From positions 7,631,001 to 7,695,000 of the forward strand of contig OX621264.1 in NCBI GenBank assembly GCA_951640165.1: a DNA stretch of 64,000 bases, read 5' to 3'. Shown here in pieces: positions 1 to 10,204 of the stretch; position 1 is the first letter of the stretch; each line of letters starts with the position of its first letter. The stretch is from Pseudoips prasinana (Eukaryota; Arthropoda; Insecta; Lepidoptera; Nolidae). The position numbers were made by a program, and so were the translations under genes. The notes beneath the pieces were generated by a model. It had not been told where the DNA came from, searched no databases, and worked only from the letters and a program-made list of their open reading frames with translations.

Positions 1-1516
1 AACAAATTTCGCAAAGAATCGCGACTGCCTAAACCATAAATGGCTTTGACTGCTCTTTTCTGCAATACAAAAATAGTACCTATGTCAGCCGCCGAACCCC
101 ACAGCAGAATGCCATACGACATAATGCTATGAAAGTACGCGAAATACACTAATCTAGCAGTTTGTTCATCTGACAATCGCCTTGTTTTCCAGACAGCATA
201 GGAAGCCGAACTTAATTTACCTGCTAACTTTTCAATCTGAGGACCCCATTGCAATTTTGAATCAAGTGTCAATCCTAAAAATACGGTCGATGGGACTAGA
301 TCTAATATTTTCGCATTAAGTGCAACTGTTGGTACAATTTGAGTCACATTCGGCAATGAGAACCTGATGCATTTAGTTTTCCCTGCATTTAACAAGAGAT
401 TATTTGCCGAAAACCATTCTGATATAAAGCTGAGTGTTTTATTATGCTCAATAAGATCTTTATCCTTTCTATTTACTTTAAATATGAGCGACGTATCATC
501 AGCGAACAAAACTATGTCTGATACTTTCTCTACCAGATAAGGGAGATCATTTATATAAACTAGAAATAAAAATGGGTCCAATATAGATCCTTGGGGCACC
601 CCCATTTTCACAGGATGACGTGCCGAAGTGACACCGCCTATCGAAACCATCTGTTGTCGCCCCGATAAATAGGACATCACAAGATCAAGAGATGTGCCAG
701 ATATTCCATAGTACTTCAGTTTAACAACGAGCGTACGATGATCAACGCAATCGAAAGCCTTAGAGAGATCACAGAAAACTCCCAGCGCATCCTGTGATCC
801 CTCCCAAGCCTCCAATATTGACCTAATTAATGTGCAACCTGCATCCTGAGTAGAGCGGCCCCCTGTAAACCCGAACTGCTTGTTATGCAATATCTCATTC
901 ACGTTAAAGTGCGACAACATTTGGCTGAGCATCAGCTTTTCAAATATTTTACTTAAAGCTGGCAGTATTGAGATAGGCCTATAATTCGTGGCATTTTTTG
1001 AACAACCTGCCTTGAAGATGGGTATTATCTTACTTATTTTCATCAAATCGGGAAAGACACCATCACTTATACAGCCATTGAAGATGGCTGCAAGGATTGT
1101 AGCAATGTTTAGTATGATTGATTCAATTGCTTTAACAGACAGTCCCCACAAATCTTCTGTGCCTTTCCTTTTAATACTCTTAAAAGCTTTTATAATATCA
1201 TCACTTGTTACGGATTTAAAACTAAAGTTAGGTACAGTTTGTTTTACGCTTTGATTTAAAAAGAGTTCAGCCACATCTGGTGATGATGCGAGACACTTAG
1301 TAATATCCACGGGTATATTTGCAAAAAAAGCAGCAAAAAAATTGGCAATGGTAAGCTTGTCTGAAACCAGTTCATCACCAATATTCAATACTAATGTTTG
1401 ATCTCTTGATCTACTTTTACCAGTTTCAGTATTAATTATTTGCCAAGCTGATTTTATTTTATTATCAGATTTTTTAATTTTATCTCTTATATATAAAGTC
1501 GTACAATGCGAAGAAA
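1..1516 (-). CDS. Non-LTR retrotransposon reverse transcriptase (partial ORF2)
   Basis: An uninterrupted minus-strand frame of about 505 codons runs from about 1516 to the window edge. In order it shows NYRPISILPALSKIFEKL (about 990-905), QFGFTGGRSTQD (about 880-840), LSKAFDCVDHRTL (about 770-725), GVPQGSILDP (about 602-570) and the catalytic FADD box (about 512-490), then a thumb region with SYGILLWGS near 110-80. These are the reverse transcriptase blocks of the Jockey/CR1 group of LINEs. The enzyme copies element RNA into DNA at the target site. No endonuclease domain precedes it: a T-rich tract lies just upstream at about 1516-1532, so the copy is probably 5' truncated. The lack of stops suggests a fairly recent insertion. 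The C-terminus lies outside the window. The exact clade is uncertain. Confidence 0.9.
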
Positions 1517-2212
1517 ACCCCAAAAAAAAAAAATATTAATAAATAAAATTGTTAGGCAACATAATATTGTTTCATCACAGAAAACAGCTTTAATCCAAAT
1601 GAAACACCCAACATCCTTCACTTTTTGTCACACTTCTTTACAGCTCATTAGAAATTAATCGGTATTTTTACCTGCCGCGACATTGCGAGCATCACTAATC
1701 TCTGTATTGTCTTTGCCCAGCGGCCCGGTGACAGATACGCGCGTTTAGTTCGCATAATAATTTATTATCTGTGAACAGTGACAGTTGGCGGGAAAATGGG
1801 CAATATGGCCGAATTTTTTGTATTTTTTCCTGCGAGCTACACATTTATTAGAAGTATCTATGTACTAAGAATGTAAACTATATAGAGAGCTACATAGGTA
1901 TATTATCTGTAAAACTAAACAAGAGGGTAGTGGGTACCTACTCAATTTAAACTCAAATCAGGCGTTGTGTTTATAATACAATTGTAAAGCTGTATAGCTA
2001 TATTCTAAGGCCTAACAGGGTTCATGTTTATACCTGTTGTGAATGAAACATCGAAAACTGTTGCACATGAGTGAAATAAAGGAACTTGTAACTTTAAGTT
2101 CATTCACGGGCCAGTTGGCGTGATTGGTAAATGCTTGCCTTTTTTGACTTTTATTATTATATGTGTAAGTAATATTTATCCAGTTGTGGACGTCATTAGG
2201 TTGACATAATAA
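1517..2212. other. Unassigned AT-rich stretch
   Basis: No convincing gene. Around 2100-2145 a short piece resembles the box A head of the tRNA-derived SINEs seen elsewhere in the window (GGCCAGTTGGCGTGATTGG). The rest, including a GC-richer patch at 1670-1800, matches nothing I recognise. Confidence 0.4.
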
Positions 2213-2408
2213 TCTCACTAATATTATAAAGGCAAAAGTTTGTGAGTGTGTATGTTTGTTACTTCTTAAATCAATGGTTCTTCACGTCTAAACGGCTAAA
2301 GCGATTTTAATAAAATTTGATATGGAGTTAGCTGACACCCTGGATCACATATAATAATATATATAATTTATAAAGTTTAACGCGGATGAAACCGCGGGGC
2401 ACAGCTAG
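2213..2408 (+). mobile_element. Short Helitron-like element, family H1
   Basis: It begins with TC just before CACTAATATTATAAAGGC and ends with a GC hairpin (GCGGATGAAACCGC) followed by GGGCACAGCTAG, then T. TC at the 5' end, a 3' hairpin and a terminal CTAG (CTRR), inserted between A and T, are Helitron hallmarks. It has no coding capacity. It resembles the small non-autonomous lepidopteran Helitrons often called Lep1, though that name is from memory. At least seven more copies occur in this window. Confidence 0.7.
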
Positions 2409-2753
2409 TCTACTAAATATATTAAGCACTGAAAAATCTATTCAAAGCATCAAAAGAAAATTAATAACATTGATTGTTATCTTATAGACCTTGCATAGTT
2501 TTCGTTGAAGTATTATATATCCAACTTTACATTTCAAGCACAGAAATATCGTTGCAAATAAATTCTTGGTATTTTTTGCGTATATTTAATGTGTTGATCT
2601 AGCCAAGTTTTACTAATTAATTTGTTACAGAAAGACGGGGCTTCTAATAAATTCTTATGTGCTCGTAAATCAGTTCAAAGCGAGAAGAATTATGGATTTC
2701 ATCTAATGTATTGTTATAGTAAACATTAGTTCACACATTTCTTTAATTAAATG
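2409..2753. other. Unassigned AT-rich stretch
   Basis: Nothing recognisable in either strand apart from AT-rich sequence. Confidence 0.4.
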
Positions 2754-2888
2754 TACAGACGCCAGCACATCACGCTACCCCAATCTGTCAAATTTCCCCA
2801 ATTGAAAGTTAACCTTATGCTTATGTGATAAAGATCTAAATCTATAAAAAAATACAGATTGGCGTAGCTGGATGTGCTAACGTCTGTA
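2754..2888. mobile_element. Short inverted-repeat element (MITE M1) with TA target
   Basis: TA, then CAGACGCCAGCACATCACGC at the left, is mirrored by GCGTAGCTGGATGTGCTAAC and GTCTG then TA at the right, so the element is about 131 bp with TA on each side. A second copy with the same arms lies at 50804-50943. TA duplication and inverted ends suggest mobilisation by a Tc1/mariner-type transposase. Confidence 0.7.
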
Positions 2889-2894
2889 TATATA

Positions 2895-3118
2895 CCTATA
2901 TATTCGCTGTGTGGTGACGGCGAAGAATATCATCACCCCATCTCATCCCACAGGGGGAGTAGAAATCGTCCTGAGGGAATACCTACCAGAGAACGGGCAG
3001 CAGCGTTTTTGTGTGAACTTTGACCATCAAACTGTGATCGACAAACCTCCTGCCAAGCGTGGCGATTATGGCATATATACGCCATTCTTTGGGGAGGCTT
3101 TTGTCTAGCAGTGGACCT
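2895..3118 (+). pseudogene. LINE ORF2 C-terminal fragment (RTE-like family R-b)
   Basis: The plus frame gives HPTGGVEIVLREYLPENGQQ, later DKPPAKRGDYGIYTPFFG and then a stop where QQWT would continue. This is the C-terminal tail of an RTE-type reverse transcriptase, heavily 5' truncated. The inverse copy at 12785-13365 has the same words on the minus strand. It ends against the inverted-repeat element at 3119. Confidence 0.55.
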
Positions 3119-3332
3119 AGGACTCTACCGGCTAAGTCGCCGAATACCGATTTCTTAAATGGCGTTCAAATAAATAAAAGTTAAAAATGACTTAATCAAT
3201 CGTTAAATCGGCTTTAACGTTGACAATCGATTCCGGACCATTTATGTCGTCACATGTGCTCATGGAAGCCGATTTAACGATATGAACGCCATTTAAGAAA
3301 TCGATGTTCGGTGACTTAGCCGGTAGAGCCCC
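3119..3332. mobile_element. Foldback MITE family M2
   Basis: The left end CTCTACCGGCTAAGTCGCCG, followed by a segment containing AAATGGCGTTCAAATAAATA, is mirrored at the right, ending GACTTAGCCGGTAGAGCCCC. The arms are about 50 bp and the middle is non-coding. Other copies: 10805-11026, a half at about 41458-41512 and a short 90-bp copy at 48859-48948. Confidence 0.8.
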
Positions 3333-3384
3333 TAATTTGGCTGACATGATTATACCTATATATACTTTGACTGGCCTGTTAGGT

Positions 3385-3820
3385 TTGAAAATGAAACCAT
3401 TTACGATAAGATTTATTTTATAATAGTAATGATATTTAGCTAGCTTATATTAAGTTATTGTAGAAGAGATCATGTATAAGTTTTACTACATATTGACTGA
3501 ATGGTTCCGTCTATATAAAGGTACGAAATCAATTTTATTTTGTTTTGTTTTTGACAGACCGCGCCCGTATTAGGGCATTTTATCCCTGTGTCACGGGGTA
3601 CTTTACAAACATATAATAGACGGACACAAATTACATCCCTACATTATCATGGCGGACCTTGTGTTTATAACGACGGTCGCGCTTTAATGCTACCACCGGA
3701 TCCAATTGCCCCAACTGAGTTGACCCAGCGAAACAAACTAAGACTGGTCAGCTTTCTTTAGCTTTTTTCTCCACTTCGCTCTATTTTCGACGACGTCTTC
3801 GAAGACACTCCCTGATAATG
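3385..3820 (+). repeat. LINE 3' tail family T1, with downstream GC-richer piece
   Basis: The words TAGCTAGCTTATATTAAG and GTTCCGTCTATAT, then at 3650-3760 GACGGTCGCGCTTTAATGCT and CACCGGATCCAATTGCCC, recur in the same order at 29620-29815 and 47560-47770. The family behaves as the 3' region of a LINE whose opposite end is an AT-rich tail. No coding frame survives. Confidence 0.55.
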
Positions 3821-3991
3821 AATCATACTATTTAAAAAAAATCTTGTTTGTCTGGCTATCGTCGCCAACTTTTCTGAATCTTGTTGCCAATTATCCTAAG
3901 TTTAAATATAATCACAGCTCCAATCTGTGTTTCTTCTCCGAATACAAACCGAACACTCAAGTTAAACTTATACCTACATCGTGTAATTAAT

Positions 3992-4252
3992 AATATCAAG
4001 GGACAATGTCACACAGATCATCCTAGTCCCAAACTAAGCAAAGCTTGTACTATGGGTACCAGGCGACGATATACATACTTATATAGATAGATAAATAATA
4101 ATAATAATGTTTTATTTCTCACCACAATATGAGGTACATTTTACAGGGCATCAAGAACATTACATAAAAATATCATTTTTCTAATTATATTGTGGGAGAT
4201 AGAAATACTTAAATACATAGAAAACATCCATGACTCAGAAACAAATATTGTA
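3992..4252 (-). repeat. tRNA-type SINE S1, split
   Basis: The pieces GGACAATGTCACACAGATCA, CTAAGCAAAGCTTGTACTAT and CATCCATGACTCAGAAACAA are the body of SINE S1, as in the fuller copies at 26020, 38870 and 45460. An unrelated AT-rich segment (about 4095-4208) interrupts it, and the tRNA-like head is lost where the Helitron-like copy begins at 4255. Confidence 0.65.
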
Positions 4253-4254
4253 AA

Positions 4255-4463
4255 CTAGCTGTGCCCCGCGGTTTTACCCGCTTTAAATTTTATAAATATC
4301 ACAGTTCGTCCCCCGTAGGTGATAGCGTGATAATATGTTGACCCGACCTCTTAATAATATTCATGCAAAACTTCAAGTAAATCCATGCAGTACTTTTTGG
4401 GTTTAGTCCGGACATACATACAGTTTTGGACTTTCCTACGATTTTATTATATGTATATATGTT
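4255..4463 (-). mobile_element. Helitron-like element, family H2, internally deleted
   Basis: On the plus strand it opens CTAGCTGTGCCCCGCGG with the terminal hairpin, then AGGTGATAGCGTGATAATAT and ATCCATGCAGTACTTTTTGG, and ends in TCCTACGATTTTATTATATG. Longer copies (46004-46324, 48388-48700, 53931-54243) show the same two ends, so this one has lost its middle. Confidence 0.65.
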
Positions 4464-4469
4464 TTCATA

Positions 4470-4612
4470 CAATCCGGTTACCTAAATATACTTAACTAGA
4501 AGTAATTAGAAATTAAATTATTAATTATATATTACTACAAACATGTTCTGACTATTTACAAGCGCTTTTTTAAAGTCTACGTGAAGAGAAACCTTTTTTA
4601 TTTTATTCATTT
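4470..4612 (-). repeat. LINE 3' tail family T1
   Basis: It contains TACTACAAACATGTTCTGAC, then TTTACAAGCGCTTTTTTAAA and GTCTACGTG, running into an AT-rich (TTTTATT) tail. The same block occurs near 5470, 26560, 26960, 28400, 29400, 36100 and 47400 in both orientations. Confidence 0.6.
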
Positions 4613-4617
4613 ATTTT

Positions 4618-4865
4618 ATTTTATTTAATGTCAGAGTGAGAGAACCCTAGTTTCAGAGTTGTTCAAGCTGCACTTTGAGTCTCTGTCGTAGATTAACGAC
4701 TGTGACTAATGACTGCAGCGGGAACGACAGCTAAATGCCCTCCGAAGCACGGAGCTCAGAAATTAAGCCACTTTAGCGGTCACCCATCTATGGACTGACC
4801 GTGAGCCAAGTTCCTTAACATTGATAATTTATGCTGGCTATGATGGGTCAAGTTACCGTACACAA
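4618..4865 (-). repeat. 5S rRNA-like SINE (family V)
   Basis: On the minus strand it carries GGTCAGTCCATAGATGGGTG followed by ACCGC, closely matching the C-box region of 5S rRNA, then the family body with TCGGTCCCGG-like sequence. It is a diverged copy; the clearest are at 11468, 28200 and 44295. Confidence 0.65.
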
Positions 4866-5344
4866 AACAGAACAGAAAACATTATTTAGTAACTTAAAAC
4901 AAATGGACAATCTTAAACTAAATGTTATTTAATCTATAATTTTAATCAATACGTATATCAAAAAGTATCGATTTAAAATATGATATCGATTATTTCCACA
5001 CGGTGCGGGGCGTTATCAACGAAACCATAGATTAAAGAACAACGTATTAATTAAAAGTAAAAAAATAAGCCCTTTTCCATTAGCCGGATACGTGTCAATT
5101 GAAATTAGAAGGCGGGTTGCACACTGACTGACTATCTAAAAGTACAAAAAATGTGAACTAAATTCATCGTCACCTAACGAAGTATAATATAATATACTAG
5201 CTGTGCAGTATTATCCGCGTTAAACTTTAATATTTTTCTGTATGTATTATTGTAATTTTATTTTAAATGGAGTAAGAACCAACAAAAAAAAACAAAATGG
5301 AAGTCAACCCTTTTTTAATATAGAAGTACGAAGTCTCCTGGCAA
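4866..5344. other. Unassigned stretch with a Helitron-like scrap
   Basis: A fragment at about 5198-5240 reads CTAGCTGTGCAGTATTATCC then GCGTTAAACTTTA, a worn 3' end of a CTAG-type Helitron-like copy. Nothing else is recognisable. Confidence 0.4.
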
Positions 5345-5580
5345 AAGCTATTAATACAGACAATAACTTAATACAAGCTAGCTAATTATCACTACTATTA
5401 TAAAATAAATTGTATAAATGTTTTAACATTCCGTGTACCTAAATATGCAACTAGAAATAATAACTGTATTACTACAAACATGTTCTGACTTACAAGCGCT
5501 TTTTTAAAGTCTACGTGAATAAAAACCTTTTTTATTTTTATTATTTTATTTATTTATTTATTTAAATTAAACGATTAAAA
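5345..5580 (-). repeat. LINE 3' tail family T1
   Basis: The order AATACAAGCTAGCTAATTAT, then ACAAACATGTTCTGAC, then AAGCGCTTTTTTAAAG and a TTTATTTA tail matches the T1 family in minus orientation, with the tail at the right. Confidence 0.65.
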
Positions 5581-5799
5581 GGAGACTTCAACCACTATTA
5601 TCTTAAGCAGTTTACGTAAATAAAGTTATTTTCATTTTATTGTCTTAGCTGCTTGCAGGAATCCGTACTAACGGAAGCCTGTATATACCTAATGTAGGCT
5701 TGTTCTAGTTATTAAGTAATCTCGTTGACGAGATGGCCTATTTTTAACCAACTTTAAAGTGGAAGTTTCTCGATACGACTCCATGTTATTTGTGTATAC

Positions 5800-5875
5800 A
5801 TCATCTTCATCATCATATCAGCCGAAAGACGTCCACTGCTGGACAAAGGCCTCCCCCAAAGGCCTTTGTCCTGTG
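5800..5875 (-). repeat. RTE LINE 3' terminus
   Basis: It reads ATCATATCAGCCGAAAGACG then TCCACTGCTGGACAAAGGCC, the reverse of the 3' end of the RTE copies at 7160-7490 and 18798-18995. The last 30 bases form a short inverted repeat (GGACAAAGGCC/GGCCTTTGTCC). Confidence 0.65.
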
Positions 5876-5984
5876 TATACATATGTCACACTTTTTCTAC
5901 AGTGTATGTAAACAGAGAGGCTACCGCTTAATTCGCCAGTTATCTTGATCGGCGTTAAAATAGATGAAGGTTAAAAATCGCTAA

Positions 5985-6215
5985 ATCATTATCTTCTCCG
6001 CTTCCAGCGAAACTTCCTCCCACCTACTTTGAGGTTGTGGAATGAACCCTATTACGGTTTCGTCAAAAGACTAAAGCATAGAGCCCTTCAAAAAGGGAGT
6101 TAACTAAAGGGTCGGCAACGCGCTAATGATGCCCCTGGTGTTGCAAGCGTTCATAATCTACGGTGACCACTTACCGCATGCTTGTTTGCCAAGGTTGTAC
6201 AAAATAAAAAAGGTT
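5985..6215 (+). pseudogene. LINE ORF2 C-terminus and 3' end (family L3)
   Basis: The translation includes FKKGVN and VGNALMMPLVLQAF, and the DNA ends GGTGACCACTTACCGCATGC TTGTTTGCC-like. This is the common lepidopteran LINE end in which a CGGCAACGC segment is followed by a GTGTTGC and a CTTACC...GTTTGCC block. Opposite-strand copies lie at 10466-10736 and 38430-38545. It is decayed and non-functional. Confidence 0.55.
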
Positions 6216-6285
6216 ATGTCTCTCTCTTCCTTTATTACGTTTTCCTTCTTACTTCCTAGTGTCGCAGACGTTTAAGAAGGCAAAC

Positions 6286-6510
6286 TAGAACCCGCTCAGG
6301 GTAAGTGTCCCGATCATTTGGGACAAGGCGCAAAAGGGGAGCACCGGAGCAGTATACCCGCATTCCCGGGGCTTTCCCATCAGACGCCAAAAGAAGTCCA
6401 CGGCAGGTTAGGTTTAGTCAGTGCGAGTCCGACATACCCACCCACGTATTCCACCCGCAAAATTTGTCTGCGCATTTTGCGGGTGGAATACGTAAGCATT
6501 CCCCCTGTCT
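6286..6510 (+). repeat. GC-rich repeat family P2 with terminal hairpin
   Basis: It shares GGAGCACCGGAGCAGTATAC, CGGGGCTTTCCCATCAGACG and CCACGGCAGGTTAGGTTTAG with copies at 8040-8570 (minus), 39590-39990 and 42345-42500. At 6444-6493 there are perfect 20-bp inverted arms around a 10-base loop, arm ACGTATTCCACCCGCAAAAT. Open frames of 85 and 94 codons cross it but are not shared between copies. Confidence 0.6.
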
Positions 6511-6589
6511 TATCAAAAAAAACATACGTATCAGTTCAGTCCGCAAGTACTGGTGTTTTTAAGCAACTGGCTCTGAGCGCCCCAAAATT

Positions 6590-6775
6590 TAACCAATCAT
6601 AGGTGTACCTTCTCTAACCAAATCGGACACGTTCTTAAGAAAAGCCAGGTCAGGTAAACCCCAAACCAGCGAGCACGTATGAAGAACATAATGAAAGTAA
6701 ACGAGGAAAGGTGTTCTCTCCTCTGCCTACCCCTCTGAAAAACAGACATGAGTCTGTGTATATGTGTAAATCCAC
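6590..6775 (+). pseudogene. LINE ORF2 C-terminal fragment (family L4)
   Basis: Decayed relative of the frame at 27373-27624: it keeps an NQIGHVLKKSQVR-like start, then a CMKNIMKVNEER-like segment and LPTPLKNRHES, with frame breaks. The CTGCCTACCCCTCTG word is shared with 23985 and 27596. Confidence 0.5.
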
Positions 6776-7159
6776 ACCCAAACTGTACATAGTACTAGGA
6801 AGCTTAACACTGCTTAGATAATCTCAAAACTCTGGCAGTATAATCTGTTTAACACGTCTGTAAATTTACTTTCAAAAAAGTGTTCCATTGTTTTCGTACC
6901 ATTCACCCCTTTCTAAAATATTAGCGCGTTCGCTAATCAAACGATCTTTAATTAAAAATGATCGTGTACAACCCGCCTAACATCTGATGGTTCTATACTC
7001 TATGCCTCCTTACACCATAAATCATTACAATTTTTTACTCCCACACTTTTGATAATAGAAAGTCAGCGAAAGTATGATAGTGCAGTATTGATTTTGTTTT
7101 TGTACTCGTACTCAATTAGAATTTAATATAAGTTCATAGGTTATTGTTATTCAAATTAA
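6776..7159. other. Unassigned AT-rich stretch
   Basis: No gene, repeat or structure that I can support. Confidence 0.35.
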
Positions 7160-7490
7160 TTATGATGATTTGAAAGAAATCTGTTCCGTAGGCGAACCAA
7201 AGTCACCGACATAGCCCGATGTATTGCAAAACTGAAGTGGCAGTGGGGGCACATAGCCCGTAGAACCGATGGCCGTTGAGGCAGAAAGGTTCTCGAGTGG
7301 CGACCACGAACCGGAAGACGCAGCGTGGGCAGGCCCCCTACAAGATGGATCGATGATCTTGTGCGGGTCGCTGGAAACTGCTGGATGTGAATACCTCAAG
7401 ACCGGCAATTGTGGAGATCTTTGGGGATGGCCTTTGTCCAGCAGTGGACGTCTTTCGGCTGATATCATATCAGAATGATGATGAAAGAAA
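7160..7490 (+). pseudogene. RTE retrotransposon ORF2 C-terminal fragment
   Basis: Plus-frame reading gives KLKWQWGHIARRTDGR, then VLEWRPRTGRRSVGRPPTRW, DDLVRVAG, DRQLWRSLG and FVQQWTSFG. This is the conserved C-terminus of lepidopteran RTE (BovB-like) reverse transcriptases, ending in a GATGATGA-type tail. A stop follows TDGR and another follows the CWM segment, so it is dead. It is 5' truncated as is usual for these LINEs. Confidence 0.8.
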
Positions 7491-7574
7491 TGAATTGCAA
7501 CGTGCTTTCTACATCGGCTTTGAAGTTGGAGCGTAAAATTTGGTTTCATATTTCTTTAAAGGGGCCAACCAGTT

Positions 7575-7835
7575 ATTACTGCTCGAATCGATGAAATGCC
7601 CTCTCCGCACCTATATGGGAAGAGCGGCCCCCGTCGTCTTACAACGTAGAGCGAAAGTTGCACAAAATAGTCAGTAACCGCCCTGAGTCGAGGTTCGAAC
7701 TCGCGCGGGTACTTACATCTCGTTTGTAGTTTGTATTTGGCTAGATGGTTTCAGCCGTCACTCACCTGTATAGTCTGGTGAAGCAGTGTAACCTAATAGG
7801 CTAACTGCATTCGTCATGTTAAAAAAAAAGCTCTC
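7575..7835 (+). repeat. SINE family S3, A-tailed
   Basis: It starts GATGAAATGCCCTCTCCGC, has GAGTCGAGGTTCGAACTCGC (a box B-like tRNA motif), GGCTAGATGGTTTCAGCC, TATAGTCTGGTGAAGCAGTG and CTAATAGGCTAACTG, and ends in an A run. Copies: 33745-33974 with a long A tail, 58235-58475, and a minus piece at 29815-29905. Confidence 0.7.
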
Positions 7836-7839
7836 TCTG

Positions 7840-8035
7840 CTCCCTAAATGATCGACGAGCGCCTAGACATACAGTCAGTCCAATAATGGGTGACGACCAG
7901 AATGATTTAATTTATGAGCGATTCCATGCTTCGGAGGATTCTTTAAGCTGTCGGTCCCGGGTGTAGGTAGTCCTTAGACAAGCGGTCGCCTTAGGAAAGC
8001 CATGTCAGAGGCTTTATTTTCTTATTGTTAAGGCA
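7840..8035 (+). repeat. 5S rRNA-like SINE fragment (family V)
   Basis: It contains CAGTCAGTCCAATAATGGGT GACGACC-like sequence and AAGCTGTCGGTCCCGGGTG, then GCCATGTCAGAGGC, in the family V order. It is diverged and lacks the tail. Confidence 0.6.
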
Positions 8036-8039
8036 CGGG

Positions 8040-8575
8040 GAATATCTACACATGCCACCCGCAAAAAATGTCTGTGGGTGGGTATATCGCACTCGCACTG
8101 ACTAAACCTGACCTGCCGTGGAATTCTGTTGACGCCTCATAAGGATAGCCTTAGGAACGCGGGTATTCTGCTCCGGTGCCCCACTTTTGCGCCATGTCCC
8201 AGATGGTCCGGATACATACTCTGGGACGGCTCGGGATTGCCCTCCCCTATTGCCGACTCCTGCCAGTCCGGCACAGCGACTGTGCCACAAACAGATCGCT
8301 GTCTTCCCGGAGCTGCTTGCACGTGGTGGCAGTAGAGGACACTCCTCATACTACCACCGCAGCCCCGAGGAGAGTTGGGCTACCGGCTGCCGCCGCCGCA
8401 CCAACGCCTCCTCCGTCTACGAGCGGGATCGGCTACTTCCTGAACCCGTTCGGCGGCCTCCTTCTGGAGCAAGACTCTCTCACAGAAGTAGACCACGACG
8501 TCCCATTTGGTGGCGACAGCCGCCAGCATCGCGCCTACGATCGCTGTGGGGGACAGATCCCGTCCAAAAATAGTA
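8040..8575 (-). repeat. GC-rich repeat family P2, longest copy
   Basis: The shared blocks run inversely to 39590-39990, including AACAGATCGCTGTCTTCCCG, GAGCTGCTTGCACGTGGTGG and GGCTACCGGCTGCCGCCGCC. It extends farther than the other copies (to about 8575). Several overlapping frames of 60-170 codons cross it; none keeps its reading in the other copies, so I do not call a gene. It may be the GC-rich 5' or ORF1 part of a LINE. Confidence 0.55.
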
Positions 8576-8605
8576 CCTACCTACTAGTATATTATTATAT
8601 TAACA

Positions 8606-9759
8606 CTAGCTGTCCCGGAAAACGTTGTACTGCCTTAACAATAGAAATAAAACCCGAAATCTTAATGAAAATCATACAGGGACTAAATTAAATGTACAAT
8701 AAAAAACTCCGTAGAACAATTAAATATTAAAATATAGAGGTAGGTGATAAAAGGGTAAAAAATTAGGGTTGTATGTATTTTTTAATGCCACATTATAGAA
8801 AAATAAATACAAAATTTTGTCCAAAAATTAAAAAAGCAATGTTAAGGGTGAACTACCTAATAAGGGTCGATAATTTTTAAAACAAAAAAAAATAGTAGTA
8901 GGATGAAACCCATTAGAAAAGGAGGGGAATATTATAAAAATGAAAGGAAAAATAATTTACGGGCGATCTGAGGTCGGGAAGGGGATGGGGGTAAGTTTTT
9001 AAGAGTAAAAAACGGTTTTTCTCGATTTCCGGCAAAACTAAAAGTCCTATTGAAAAAACTCAAATTGCAAAGTTGTAGGTAATAAAAAGATCTAAAACTT
9101 TTGTATTTACACTTTTTTCACATAACCTAAAATTTATGAGAAAACTTCAAAAAACCAAGTTTTTGGTTTTTTATTTTTTACTTTAACATAAATTTTTCTT
9201 TTTTAACGAAATTTGGTGAAAACTTACCTTTTTATGTCCCAAATACGCTGTAATTTATTTGATTAAAAATATTTATTTTTTCAACTTACTTTGAATGAAT
9301 ATCGAAAAAAACACCCTAATTTTCAATCGAAATGTCACCCGTCAAAATATCAGCTTTTGTCAAAAAGTTGGTATGTTTTCTGTTCGTTGAAATCTCTACT
9401 TTCCGATGGTGAAAAAAAATATATATGTTACAGTAGTAAATCTTCTCAGAAAATGCAAAAAAAAATCAAATTCTTTTTTTAATTACTATAATAAATTTTG
9501 AGCTATTTAATAACGAAATTATTTTTCCTATAATTTTTATAATATTCCCTTCCTTTTCTAATGGGTTTCATCCTACTATTATTTTTTTACACTTTTTATT
9601 ATTTTTAAACGCTTCTACCCTGGTCTATATCACTTAGGGGTATGAAAAATAGATAGTAGGTGATTCTCAGGCCTACTGAATATGCATATAAAATTTGGTA
9701 AAGCCGTTTCGGAGGAGTAAGGTAACTAACATTGTGACACGAGAATTTTATATATTAGA
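8606..9759 (-). mobile_element. Helitron-like element, family H3, carrying a foldback insertion
   Basis: On the plus strand it opens CTAGCTGTCCCGGAAAACG and closes GACACGAGAATTTTATATAT TAGA; reversed, that is TC at the 5' end and CTAG at the 3' end. Near the right end is AAAGCCGTTTCGGAGGAG. A related copy sits in the LTR element at 15497-15895. The foldback at 8884-9590 accounts for most of the extra length. Confidence 0.6.
8884..9590. mobile_element. Foldback element with about 70-bp arms
   Basis: The left arm (8884-8958) contains AGTAGGATGAAACCCATTAG AAAAGGA and GAATATTATAAAAATGA; the right arm (about 9517-9590) is its reverse, with TCCTTTTCTAATGGG-like TTTCTAATGGGTTTCATCCT. The interior is A/T-homopolymer rich and non-coding, with no recognisable protein. 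Confidence 0.75.
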
Positions 9760-10204
9760 TTAAGAATCTACTTTCATTAATTTGGGTCAGTAATTAAATA
9801 CATATTTCACAACGTTACGCACTCCCACATCAAGAAGTTCCGTTACATCTCAAATCATAGACGAAGTGACAGTTCACAATTGTGACGTTGCCCATACTGG
9901 GCCTAATTAAAAAAGTAAACCGACGCAGGAAATGTCAGTTCTTATAGCGTTCGAAATTTGAAAAGATTGACAGTTCTGGCAGACTGTGCGGGCGGGCGAA
10001 ATGGCGGGAATATGATCGATTATTTTGTTTAATAAAATGTTGCTAAAATTTTGTTTTGATTAGAATGACCTACTAACTGCTCACTTGTTCAAATAAAAGA
10101 AACAGATTTATAAATATTAGTTTGAAACTTATTATCTTTCAACAATTAATGACTCAGACGGCCGTAACAGAACTAAATTAATATTGAAAAATATAATCAA
10201 ATAT
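9760..10204. other. Unassigned stretch
   Basis: No supported feature. It includes a slightly GC-richer patch (9960-10010) without any homology I recognise. Confidence 0.35.

Noticed and set aside
8102..8691. Overlapping frames of 62-171 codons in a GC-rich block
   Set aside because: They lie in several frames on both strands of repeat family P2 and are not preserved in its other copies.
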